A stretch of 64,000 nucleotides of DNA. It comes from Albugo candida (Eukaryota; Oomycota; Peronosporomycetes; Albuginales). Location: assembly GCA_040437565.1 (NCBI GenBank), contig JBDOQK010000015.1:434001-498000 (forward strand), read 5' to 3'. The position numbers and the translations under genes were made by a program. The notes under the pieces were generated by a model, which searched no databases, had not been told where the DNA came from, and saw nothing but the letters and a program-made list of their open reading frames with translations. This document shows positions 23,001 through 33,472 of the stretch, piece after piece; positions within the stretch are counted from its first letter, which is position 1; every line of letters starts with the position of its first letter.

Positions 23001-25195
23001 CGTCATCGGCCAAAAAACGCTGTAAGAGTTTCCCAAGTTGATGCTTCAAAATATATGCGTTGACAACATTGCAAAATAAAACCAGCAAGACATCATCCAG
23101 CGGTCCTGGTTGACATAGGAATTTGAATAAGGCCTTCAAGTACCCATAAGAGCGAGCTAGGTCAAACTCCTCCTCTAATCGTCCTTCCTTCATAGTGCCT
23201 GACTGAGGGATACCTGAATGGTTGGAGCGACTGTCCTTGACGAAAATGGATCGACCATACCAAGTTGCAATTTCACAGCATATATACTGTGATTTGTAAC
23301 GCCCGTATAGAGTGTCAAGTGGTTCTTCGGTGCTTGCGGGAGATGTCAGAAGACACAACAAATCGTAGACAATACGAGATTGAAGAATCCATTCGACGGC
23401 CTTTGGATCACGAGTTACTTCACGAATCAGACTGTCGACTGAAAATGCGCCCGTGCTTGATACCAACTCAATCAAGTGCTTGATCGAGAGATCAGGAGAG
23501 CTGATTACATCGTCAAGACGTCGACGATAATCTTTGGACGACTCCTACGTACAAAGATAATAGAACCAGTATCTATCTGCTCATACACCACGTACGCTTT
23601 CTGCTCTTTCGTGCAAGTAATCTTCGATATCGGTTTGTCCTGATTCTCTTGCAAGTATTTCTGCGTTCTGGCCTTCTCTCTAGGTATGTAATGGCGCAGA
23701 TGAGACTAGAATTCGCGTATATGATGTTACACGTACGTCAACTGCGTGTACGTTAGCTCCAGCATTGACTAAGAGTCGTACACAGCCAAGATGACCGGCA
23801 CGTGCTGCTTCCATCAGTGCTGTTGTTGCGTTTGGCTTCACGGAACTGTTAAATTCGGAAGAAAATGCGGACAAATAATCGTAGAATTACGCTTTGAATG
23901 TCTAATCCAGCGCCGGCCTCAATCAAGACTGATACAATTTCATCATGACCACATCGTGCGGCAGCATGTAATGCAGTCGTGCCTCGAGTCTAGAACACTT
24001 GCAGATTATCAGAATGCACATTGAGACTTGATAATGTATCAGGATCGTACACGATGTGTAGAGAGATTTACGCGAGCACCTTTGCGAATCAATAGCTTTA
24101 AACACATGACTCGATTGTCGCGAGCTGCAATCGTCAAAGCCGTCATCCCATGTACCTACAAAGTTCCTCAGCAATTATTCTGCTCTAGAATTGTATCCGA
24201 AGTTTACATCTTCCAAGTCGAGACTGGCTCTGTACATCAAAAGCGCCCGAGCTGCTTCCAAATTTCCGTTCGAACATGCAACCATTAGCGGTGAGGTTCC
24301 ATTAGGCTACACAATCACCTCGGTTTGATAATATCTCGATGAGTTTCTCGGATAAATTCTTACTTTCTGCTCGTCTAAAGAGATACCAAACCCATGAAGA
24401 AGCTCGATACAATCAACGTGACCATTTTCTACTGCATCACACAAAGCGATTGCCTTTGGTAACCTCTATCGGGTACAAAATCAAAATAATACGATATCAG
24501 CACTTTGGTCGTAACACAAAACCTTGTAGTATTGTGAGATAAAAAAGCTGCATCCAGACCTCCAGAACGGCTCCACTCGTATCAGCATAGAGAACGTGTT
24601 TGAGCAGTTCCACTTCTCCAGCTCGGGCCGCCACCGCCACAGCAACATTGAGATCATGAGGCACAACATGCTTGATCGCTTCTTCACTTGACAATAACTC
24701 GATTGAAACTCTGACTGGCTGATCTCTGTCTAAGCAATCGGTGTGGTATTTGGACAGCAGTATGATTGGAATTGGAATTGATTGCCTGCCAGACGAATGA
24801 AATCCATCAAAAAGGGTCTGAGTTGCCATCGGATCTTTCTCCTCGCCGTGTTCCAAGAAAATACAAGCCACTGCTCCAGCAGATAACAATCGTCGGACAA
24901 TATCAGGAAAATGAAGCCTTCCTCCGCGCTCCATGACAGCAATGTTCCCCAAAAGCTGATTTGCATTCGGAAGTTCGCCATCCGCTTTTGGTGGTGATGT
25001 GTACACAAGATTAGAGCATACCTAATGTACTGTGAGACCTTGAATGAGGTCAAATAGTACTCGTACCGTTCGGGAAACTTTATCATACTTATAGCTGGAA
25101 GGCTCGGCAAAATGATATCCACCATTTTTCCAGGATACGAAGAAAACACCCTCTGATCTGGACCTCCCGCTACGAGAAGATTGTTCATTTCCCAT
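20044..25195 (-). CDS. Ankyrin-SAPS-PH fusion, PP6-type phosphatase regulator
   Basis: Eleven exons: 25195-25039, 24984-24560, 24465-24364, 24306-24208, 24155-24072, 23989-23891, 23835-23737, 23679-23596, 23544-21965, 21904-21669 and 21611-20044 (gap at 20608-20707). Merged length is about 1,394 residues, with every junction in phase. Order: an N-terminus MGNEQSSRSG that fits an N-myristoylation signal; a PA-like segment (LLGNIAVMERGG, RRLLSAGAVACIFLEHG); seven ankyrin units, six of them on exons of their own with phase-0 borders (for example TTALHAAARCGHDEIVSVLI); a SAPS domain (NVVNAYILKHQLGKLLQRFL, LVPRIIRHIGSDSIRDTIVW); a PH-like part (FTAGFLFKKD to WGRQEQWMQALQDAI); and a Ser-rich tail. 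SAPS proteins bind the PP6 catalytic subunit; in animals the ankyrin subunits are separate. The SAPS exon has a stop codon immediately upstream and no ATG for about 95 codons, which argues against an independent start. The alternative is two adjacent genes with a missed exon. Confidence 0.8.
20608..20707. other. 100-N assembly gap with overlapping, variant flanks
   Basis: Exactly 100 N. 20360-20607 and 20708-20964 are near copies that differ by a 9-bp indel and a few base changes. Merging keeps the frame. The differences suggest two haplotypes, or a diverged tandem repeat. Confidence 0.8.
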
Positions 25196-25248
25196 GAAGT
25201 GTCAACTTTGGGATCTTTTTGTGAAAAGGTGAAAGACGGGGTAGAGTA
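25196..25248. promoter_or_regulatory. 53-bp bidirectional intergenic region
   Basis: The ATG of the ankyrin-SAPS gene (minus) and that of the small plus-strand gene are only 53 bp apart. No known promoter element was recognised. Confidence 0.4.
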
Positions 25249-25671
25249 ATGCAAGATACGGTAAGCTATGCGTCGATTGAAATGGATTTAGACCTATCAA
25301 AAGTAGCGTGGAGATCTGTCCAAAATGATCACAGTCATAAGGACAAACAAATTGTTTTTCTCAAGATTGAGTCATGCGACAAGTTGTACTCGAGACAGCT
25401 GAAAGATCGCAACATAGATGTGGGATGCTTCATAGAATTTCGTCCAACACTTGTCTGGGAAACATTACCGCTCGAGTCTCAGCGTGCTGCCACATTAGTA
25501 GATTACAGCATGCGCGTCATTATAGGCGCTGATAAATCAGAAGGCTTAGGGAAGGACACGAAAAGACTTCATGATGATTACTTCTCAACTTCAACGAAAG
25601 TGTCGGATAAGAAAGTCTATAAGAAGGTGAAGTTACATACTTGTAACCATCGCACAATGCACCGCGGGTAG
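25249..25671 (+). CDS. Small protein of unknown function
   Basis: An open frame of 140 codons starting at ATG 25249. The sequence (for example DLSKVAWRSVQND, IVFLKIESCDKLY, LVDYSMRVIIGAD) has the mixed, structured look of a real protein, with a Lys-rich C-terminus. No family was recognised and no signal peptide or membrane segment is seen. A gtgaag donor-like site occurs near residue 127, so the true end could be in a later exon. The gene is head-to-head with the ankyrin-SAPS gene, which suggests shared regulation, but nothing more. Confidence 0.5.
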   Translation: MQDTVSYASIEMDLDLSKVAWRSVQNDHSHKDKQIVFLKIESCDKLYSRQLKDRNIDVGCFIEFRPTLVWETLPLESQRAATLVDYSMRVIIGADKSEGLGKDTKRLHDDYFSTSTKVSDKKVYKKVKLHTCNHRTMHRG

Positions 25672-26026
25672 TGTTAATTGATGCGTTAGTTCACACGTTA
25701 CGCTAAAACGGGAAAGGTCTTTTTTCGATAGGATAACATGTTTTTTCAGCATTTTATTGATTACTATAAAAGAGGAGGTAACCAATGTGATTGAGGCAGT
25801 TAGGTTTCTACATATTGAAGTTCTATTTTCTAACTTTTTTTTCACCAATCGTTAGTCTCCTTTTTAGTTGAGGCGAGAAGACATCATCAAGTCAATTATA
25901 CTGATTTAAACACATGTGTACTGTATAAAACTATTCTTTTTTATTTCCCAGCAGTCATTGTTAAATTTGCCAAATTTCTGAGTTGAAGTTGAGAGCTCAA
26001 AGTCGAACAAGTTATTACGAAACAAT
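25672..26026. other. Intergenic region, no supported gene
   Basis: About 355 bp, T-rich in parts. It holds the 3' end of the previous transcript and the promoter of the next. A minus-strand frame at 25633-25848 lacks any family likeness and is taken as chance. Confidence 0.4.
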
Positions 26027-26494
26027 ATGGATCTCTCTGGTTTTATGCGGCGAATGTCGGGCGGGGAAGAGCAGCATTCTTCGTCTATCGGGTCGTTCGG
26101 AGCGTTCACGGACAGTACTAATCTAGTGTTGGACACAAAAATGCAAAAAAAAATGAGCAATGACGCAAGCGAACCACAATGGAATGATGACGACTCTCAT
26201 GGTTCACCTATCGCCTCTTCACTTGGGAGCGCTCCAGATATTGACGCTAAAATGCTAAGAAGAGGTCGGAGTAATTCAGAATGTCTTTTCCTAGCGAAAA
26301 GTCGCGGCCCTAATGATCTTCCAGGACCATGTAAAGAATACATCAGTAACGTGAAGCAGATCCTCGCCAAGTCAGACAATAACATTCCCTCTGGTCATAG
26401 TACACTGGCGAGAAGAAATAGTGTAGACGCCCGTCGACGACGAAGTATGTCGCTTCGAAATTCGCCGGCTTTTCGAGAGTCCGTGATTCGATAA
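26027..26494 (+). CDS. Ser/Arg-rich small protein of unknown function
   Basis: 155 codons from ATG 26027 (MDLSGFMRRMSGG). Rich in Ser, Asp and Arg and probably disordered. It has repeated basic-Ser sites (RRGRSNSE, ARRNSVDARRRRSMS) of the type used by basophilic kinases or bound by 14-3-3, which is inference. No domain, membrane segment or signal peptide is seen. A one-exon gene with an in-frame ATG and a clean stop. Confidence 0.55.
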   Translation: MDLSGFMRRMSGGEEQHSSSIGSFGAFTDSTNLVLDTKMQKKMSNDASEPQWNDDDSHGSPIASSLGSAPDIDAKMLRRGRSNSECLFLAKSRGPNDLPGPCKEYISNVKQILAKSDNNIPSGHSTLARRNSVDARRRRSMSLRNSPAFRESVIR

Positions 26495-26733
26495 ATTCTC
26501 GAGTCTTTTAAAGTACCTTACATATGGAACTAGGCATGTATGGTTCGGTCAACGCTGTGTGATATTTTTGTCATTTTTATTGAGGAAACGTGGTTGTGTG
26601 GCGTAGCTGGTGATACATTTATCGATATTATCAAAAGCTGGAAGGAGTGAACGAAAGAACATTGATTTTATCCGACCATATTCGAGCTGCAGTAGGCCTA
26701 TTAATTGTACAATTACACTTTTGATAACGATTT

Positions 26734-29700
26734 CTACTTTGTTTTATATGCACGTAATTCTTTAAGGATGGGAACAGGGGGCAGGAGAATTGACAAGCGT
26801 GAAGCTGTGTTCATCCTACTCCAGTGCGAGATTGCAGAAATAACTGAGCACTCCCTTTGCGAGCAGCATCGATACGTGAACAAGAGAGTGCGCATCAACA
26901 TTGAGAGAAAGTCTTCTCGCTGCCGCATCTCAACGAAGCGATCATCATAAGCGTACATAGTGTAAAGTACGCGACACTGAGCTATTGATGAGAGAAAAAT
27001 GAAGAAGTCGCTTGATATTTGCGATCTCGCGAATTGGAATAAATAATCTGACTCCATGCGCTCACTTGTGAAATCACGCCAGTTGCATTCTAATTTCCAC
27101 ACAGAGTAATCACGATTTGAGTAAACTTTTGACAGACCCTCACTTCCAGGATCTTTGCGGGATGCTACCCACGTCACGAAGATAACATGCCGATACAATC
27201 CCTCGAGAAGAAGCATGTCTCTACTTACTTGATCGTGCCAATTTTTGCAGGAAAGCCCGTTATTTTTTCGAGGCAATCGAATGTCCCAATGTTGCGTGAT
27301 AGCCATAACATCCGAAACCTCACTTTCGTTTGAATGTATCGCATGAGCATAATCATCATTGAAGCAAAAGTCGTCGATCTCCTCCCCGTTTTGCAGAAGA
27401 AGTGTTTGCGGTATTATCGGTTCCTTCACGAATCGTGTTTTCTCCAGATTGCTCGCTATCAAGCGATCCACACTGTCGTGAAGCTCTGACAATGTAGGTC
27501 GAATCCGAGGATCACGCTGGAGAATAAAATCACATAATCGCATCATTTCTGTGAGTAGTTCTTCTTCTTGCGTCGATATAGAACGACGGCTAATGTAATA
27601 TTCTTCTAAATAAGCGATATGTTGAGGTTTTAGCGTCTGAAATTCTCTTGNNNNNNNNNNNNNNNNNNNNNNNNNNNNNNNNNNNNNNNNNNNNNNNNNN
27701 NNNNNNNNNNNNNNNNNNNNNNNNNNNNNNNNNNNNNNNNNNNNNNNNNNCTCCAGTGCGAGATTGCAGAAATAACTGAGCACTCCCTTTGCGAGCAGCA
27801 TCGATACGTGAACAAGAGAGTGCGCATCAACATTGAGAGAAAGTCTTCTCGCTGCCGCATCTCAACGAAGCGATCATCATAAGCGTACATAGTGTAAAGT
27901 ACGCGACACTGAGCTATTGATGAGAGAAAAATGAAGAAGTCGCTTGATATTTGCGATCTCGCGAATTGGAATAAATAATCTGACTCCATGCGCTCACTTG
28001 TGAAATCACGCCAGTTGCATTCTAATTTCCACACAGAGTAATCACGATTTGAGTAAACTTTTGACAGACCCTCACTTCCAGGATCTTTGCGGGATGCTAC
28101 CCACGTCACGAAGATAACATGCCGATACAATCCCTCGAGAAGAAGCATGTCTCTACTTACTTGATCGTGCCAATTTTTGCAGGAAAGCCCGTTATTTTTT
28201 CGAGGCAATCGAATGTCCCAATGTTGCGTGATAGCCATAACATCCGAAACCTCACTTTCGTTTGAATGTATCGCATGAGCATAATCATCATTGAAGCAAA
28301 AGTCGTCGATCTCCTCCCCGTTTTGCAGAAGAAGTGTTTGCGGTATTATCGGTTCCTTCACGAATCGTGTTTTCTCCAGATTGCTCGCTATCAAGCGATC
28401 CACACTGTCGTGAAGCTCTGACAATGTAGGTCGAATCCGAGGATCACGCTGGAGAATAAAATCACATAATCGCATCATTTCTGTGAGTAGTTCTTCTTCT
28501 TGCGTCGATATAGAACGACGGCTAATGTAATATTCTTCTAAATAAGCGATATGTTGAGGTTTTAGCGTCTGAAATTCTCTTGGAGAGCAAGACTCCTCTT
28601 TGTGCAATACCAAATGGGTGTATAAAGATGCCGAGGTTTCTAAAGCACAACAAGCATCTCAACAATTGCTGAGTAGCATTGATTGGGCATCTCTTACCTT
28701 GCTCGAAAAGCATCCTTTCGCCGAGTAGTTCATACAGAAGAGCTCCCAAAGACCAAATGTCACTTGCACTTGTTATTTTCAAAGTCCTCTCATTCGAATG
28801 CTGAAGCATTTCGGGACTCTGTATCGCTTCTGTCCCTCTCGCATGACCAAAATACTCGCAGTAATTGTCTCCATCATCCTTTGGTACCGTGACAAATGGA
28901 AGTGCTTCCCCAAAATCAGCAAAAACCACACTTCGGTCCAAATACTTCCGCCAATTATCATTTCCGTCCTTCAAACTCTGAAGTAGGGCGTCTGTGAATG
29001 TTTTCCAGTCTTCACAACGAATCAGAATGTTCTCACACTACAAAGTTCCTGGATAAATAATGCTACGCATAGCTCACGAGCATAGTCTGTACCTTGATGT
29101 CTAAATGCAAAATCCCCGCGCTATGGATCTTTTCGAGATGGCGACATAATGTGGAGAAGACGCAAAGAATGAGTGTAAAAGTCGATCCAATTGGAAATTG
29201 GTTCCTCACAAAGTCACGCCATTCTTTTAGGTTCAATGGGAAGAATTCCGTAATAATTTCAAAATGCTCATCGTCAGTGCATAATCCGAAATCTAAAAGC
29301 TGTAGGGAGGATCCTTTTGCGTATTGATTCAGTTTGTCTAAAACCTGAATTTCATGAAAGACATCAGGAATGACGGAACGATTTTGGCGAGATCGCAGGC
29401 ATGGAATGCGTTTGACTGCGACTTGGATATTCAAACAAGGTGTATAGGAGCTATACACACTCGCAAATGCACCCTTTGCTACGTACATCCATTCTTGCGG
29501 TTTCTGTGTATCTCTATGTGCCTCATTTGAATTCAAGAAAGACTCAAACGCTTCTAGATCTTCGTCAGAACTCTGCCGGTAAGATCGCGGTGGATCGGGT
29601 ACATCCCATTTTGACGCTTTCTCAGACAATCTTTTCTGAACGTATAGAGTTCGTGGATAAAAATCGGGGACCATTAGACGTAAAAGCATTCGCATTGCTT

Positions 29701-32700
29701 TGCTCTTTTGCTTCGATCGCCACACAGTATTCAGATCTTTATCCTCTAGAATTGATATGAGTAGCTCCGGAAGTATGTACTTCTTCGAGTTCTGATGAAG
29801 CGTAAATAAATGTGATTGTATCGTGTCAATATCAGCGCATCTTGCATCGGGAAGTGAGCATACATTAACGGAGTGATACAATGCGCTATTGTCCCACTGG
29901 GAGGTGCTATCACCCTCTGATAATGTATCCGGTCGCCGTGAAGTCAGGAAACAAGAGAGCAGTAAAACAATAACATATGCCGTAGTCTTTGAGAGACTCG
30001 TGCTATTGCCTCGAAAGTTCTTTATGTTTTTTGGCCATGAAATATTTGGAACGGACAATGATTTGAACAGGGTCTTATGTTCCTCCAGATGGTTCGTTGC
30101 TCCGTCATACTGCGCACTGCAGCCACCAGCTTTAGTCGCGAGATACTCAAGAGACTTGGAAATGACATAGTGATCGAGCTCGGAAACATTCGTGCCATCT
30201 AAGTATACATTTCGACGCTCCAAAATTGCAAGTATCCCTGAAAAGTATAGCTGGCAGCCCTCCACAGCTTCTGAGCATAATAAACGGTCCAAATGCCACC
30301 TGACGTTCTGCAACGGTGTGGTTGGTAACTTCCAGCTCCGGTGATCGAAAGTACAATACAGTGTTCCTAGCAAACGAAGAACAGAACGTTGTGCATCCAT
30401 TATATCATCAGATGTAGCGACTTTTGCGGTGTCAATCAAGCCTGACATCGAAAGATTACCTCTCACGCAAGTTTTATAAAACAGGTCAACCAGGCAGATC
30501 TCACGGTTGATTACATTTGATGATACCTCACACTGCTTCATCATGCTCAGTAGTGCCTGAAGAAAGTCACAGAATATGTCTACGGTGTGATCGATTTGTG
30601 GCTGAACGCGGAAGGTTGCTGACAATATTGTCTCGGCCATATATTGAATCGGCATCGTCGCACCGATACTGCTCAATTGATGATATACTTGGAGCTGCAG
30701 CTTGACTCCTTTCACTCTCTTCAATATGCAAGTATATAACTTCATGAGATTCACAAGTGATATGGTAAATGTTTCTGTCAAGCCTCCATATTCTCCAGTG
30801 GAAGTTTTTCTTGCACAGAGTTTGTGGAGACTGCAGCAGCGAATAGTACAAGCAGACATCTTCTCAAAAACAAGTTTTACATATTCCTCGAATATTTCCA
30901 AGGGGAAATTATTGAAAATGTACAGCTGTAATGAGAATACATTGCTTACGGAGCTCGCATCGGTATTTTTGCATGCATCCAGACTTGCGAAGAAAATATC
31001 CCACTCGAGAATGAAGTACTGAAGACAATCTTGGAATCCACCACAAGGTCTAAAATCGCTCTTTGAAGCTAAAATGATTTTATACTGACGATGCAACTCC
31101 ATGAAAGCTGTCAATATACGAAATATGAGCTGAGTTTGCTGCGATTCTGACGTAGATGCACAATATTGTAATCTAATATAAAGCCTTCCGTATAGATTGA
31201 AGAGCCCGAGGCACTGTTCGCTACGCCAAAGATAAGATGGTGTGCCTACGCTGACCAATAAGTCGGTGACAACTCGGTAGATGAAGGATAAAATCGCTGT
31301 CTCTAGCAGTACGGCTTCGCTGGGAATATAATTCTTAGACGCGTTCAGTCGATTTGATGCGATCGGATCCTTCGAGTCATATCTCATCAGTAAAGAATTT
31401 ACTTGTGTGAAGAGCGGGACATCAATCTCACAGATGTTGTCGAATGAGTACTTCAATTCTACTTGTGTTTTCGTAAGCTTTTTTAGTGACTGCAATGTGT
31501 CGGTAACAAGGGAGATTATCTGACTAAATCGACTTGATGGTTGAGGAATGCACCTGCATGAGAACTCAGCTAGTAGGTTGTGCTTTTCAGTGCTTTTCCG
31601 TGTTTCCAGTAAAACAGAATCATCTGTCAGTACCATAAATATACACCACAGACTTTCAAGACCAGAGAATGTCATCAACTTGTCATTGAAAACATGAGAT
31701 GAGATTGAAAGTTGATAAATCATGTCGACGAATTCTGCAGAAATAGATTTTCTTCGCGACATCATGCAAAGACAGCAGTGTAAAATCTGAATCCAGCTTG
31801 ACTGGGTAGCATATCGTAATGACATTTCTACAATACATTTCTTCATGAGATTTGATGTCGCTGAGCCGAAATCTTTGCTATACTGCTGTCCAGGAGCTTC
31901 TTCTCTCATCAAGTAATAAGCTACTAACCTTTCTACGAGACAAATAATCACTTCTTCGGCCCTTTCACATTCGCTCTCTGAGTCTACTTGTGGTTGTTTC
32001 GAGAGGTTTACTGAATCGAGATACTGTTCAATTAGCTCATCCAGCTTCTCTATGTGCTGATTATTTGAATTAAAGTCATGTAAACCTCCACGGAGTCTCA
32101 AAATTGCTTGAGACTCTTCGCTCTCTGAAACGTTGTTGGAGAGTTCGGCTAATCTTGAAGCTGTAGAATGCTTCCCAATCGAATTTAAAGCTGCCAGCGG
32201 ATTTGTGACGAATTTCAGGGTTGTTTGATGTGGATTTTGAAAGCTATCTCTCAGAGATGCGAATTGTACACCTTTGATTGCCATATATTTTTTGGCGCCG
32301 AATTTCAAAAATGTGCGCGACGATTCTATGACGGCAACTCCGTCTGTGATGGCCACATGTGAGCTGTCGAGTTGGAATTCTATGTTTCGGGTTCGATAGG
32401 AGACCCTTTTGGAGAAGCAGCTACTCGAATAGTCCCTCTTCGTTGCCTCCGAACACAGCAAGTAGAAGCCCAGCGTCTTCGAATTCAATATCAATCCATA
32501 TTTCTGTGATTCAATGGATAGCGCATCGATTATTTTAGGATCAAGCAGGAAATTGTGCCATTTACCATCTGCCTCATTTTCCCAGACATATTGTTGTGGA
32601 TAGTCTTTAAGAACGCATTCGTGCATCTCTGCAAGGTCTGCAAATGCCGTCATATAAATTGCACGAATGCATGGTAAACTTTGTTTCCAGCACTTTATCA

Positions 32701-33196
32701 GAAATTCAAACATCCAACTCGGAACATACACTCGATGCAAGCAATTTCTCTTGACTGATGGATTGCCATTTTCATTCCAGCCGGAATTCCATTCTGTGGA
32801 TTCGATGATTCTAGTAGCAGTTTCACCACACGCGATCACAATTCTTTGTACTGTCCAGGCAAACTTGAAGTAAATGCACACTGTCTTTTCGACAAGAGCC
32901 AAGACGAAAGTCCCCAGAGGCTGCAGGAGCAAGAATCCCATTGCGTTTTTCCCATCCGATGCCAGCATTACAAGAAGGTATCGGCTTGGTAACGGTGCAA
33001 CACCATGTAGAGGGTTATTTTTACCACTCATACTATCTCGTGCCATCACCGCAATGCTATTCAATTTGGAGCCCAAAATCTTCTCGCTGCTCCTTTTAGC
33101 TTGACAGGATTTCACACCGATTGTGCCATTTTCTAGTTCCGTTTTTGGTATAACGAGAGCGTGTCCAAGAAGTGGAAATCGCGGTTTGTCATTCAT
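26734..33196 (-). CDS. Very large protein kinase with C-terminal kinase domain
   Basis: Exons 33196-29093, 29037-28698 and 28639-26734 (gap at 27651-27750); introns 55 and 58 bp; merged length about 1,805 residues, in phase throughout. The first ~1,230 residues are not recognisable and look helical. The kinase domain begins with a Gly loop (KGAFASVYSS) and the VAVK lysine (IQVAVKRIPC). Splicing then gives the catalytic loop HLDIK joined to CENILIR, a full HxDxKxxN motif. Then follow ADFGEA (DFG), GTEAIQSPEML in place of APE, SASDIWSLGALLYELL and RDPRIRPTLSEL. These residues predict an active Ser/Thr-type kinase. The activation segment is unusually long. A C-terminal tail of about 230 residues is of unknown type. 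The group is not assignable by eye; it may be oomycete-specific. Confidence 0.85.
27651..27750. other. 100-N assembly gap with overlapping flanks
   Basis: Exactly 100 N. 832 bp at 26819-27650 are repeated at 27751-28582 with no difference noticed. This makes a false second copy of the kinase C-terminus. Confidence 0.93.
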
Positions 33197-33472
33197 GTAC
33201 TTTTGTGGGTTGAGTCTTTACACCTGAACAAAGATGCCTGTAACGGCCAGTCATAAAATATTCTATATACGCGACGTTCACGGGTCGAGCAGCCTACTGA
33301 TTACACAGCACTATGAGTGTGACATGTCATCTATTATGATTGTGCTAGATGTCGTCCATCTACTCGGCTTATGGTATGGAATCCTCTTTCTTTAAGTACT
33401 ACAGAAAAGTTCTTAGATCGCGTTACAGCAAGTTTCTTTGATCGTTGTGACGTTTGATGTGTGACGCTTGGA
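33197..33472. promoter_or_regulatory. Divergent intergenic region, kinase and LRR genes
   Basis: About 276 bp between the divergent start codons of the kinase and the LRR gene. It should hold both promoters; nothing distinctive was recognised. Confidence 0.4.

Noticed and set aside
27751-28582. Tandem duplication of the kinase C-terminus
   Set aside because: Same gap signature; merging gives one in-phase gene.
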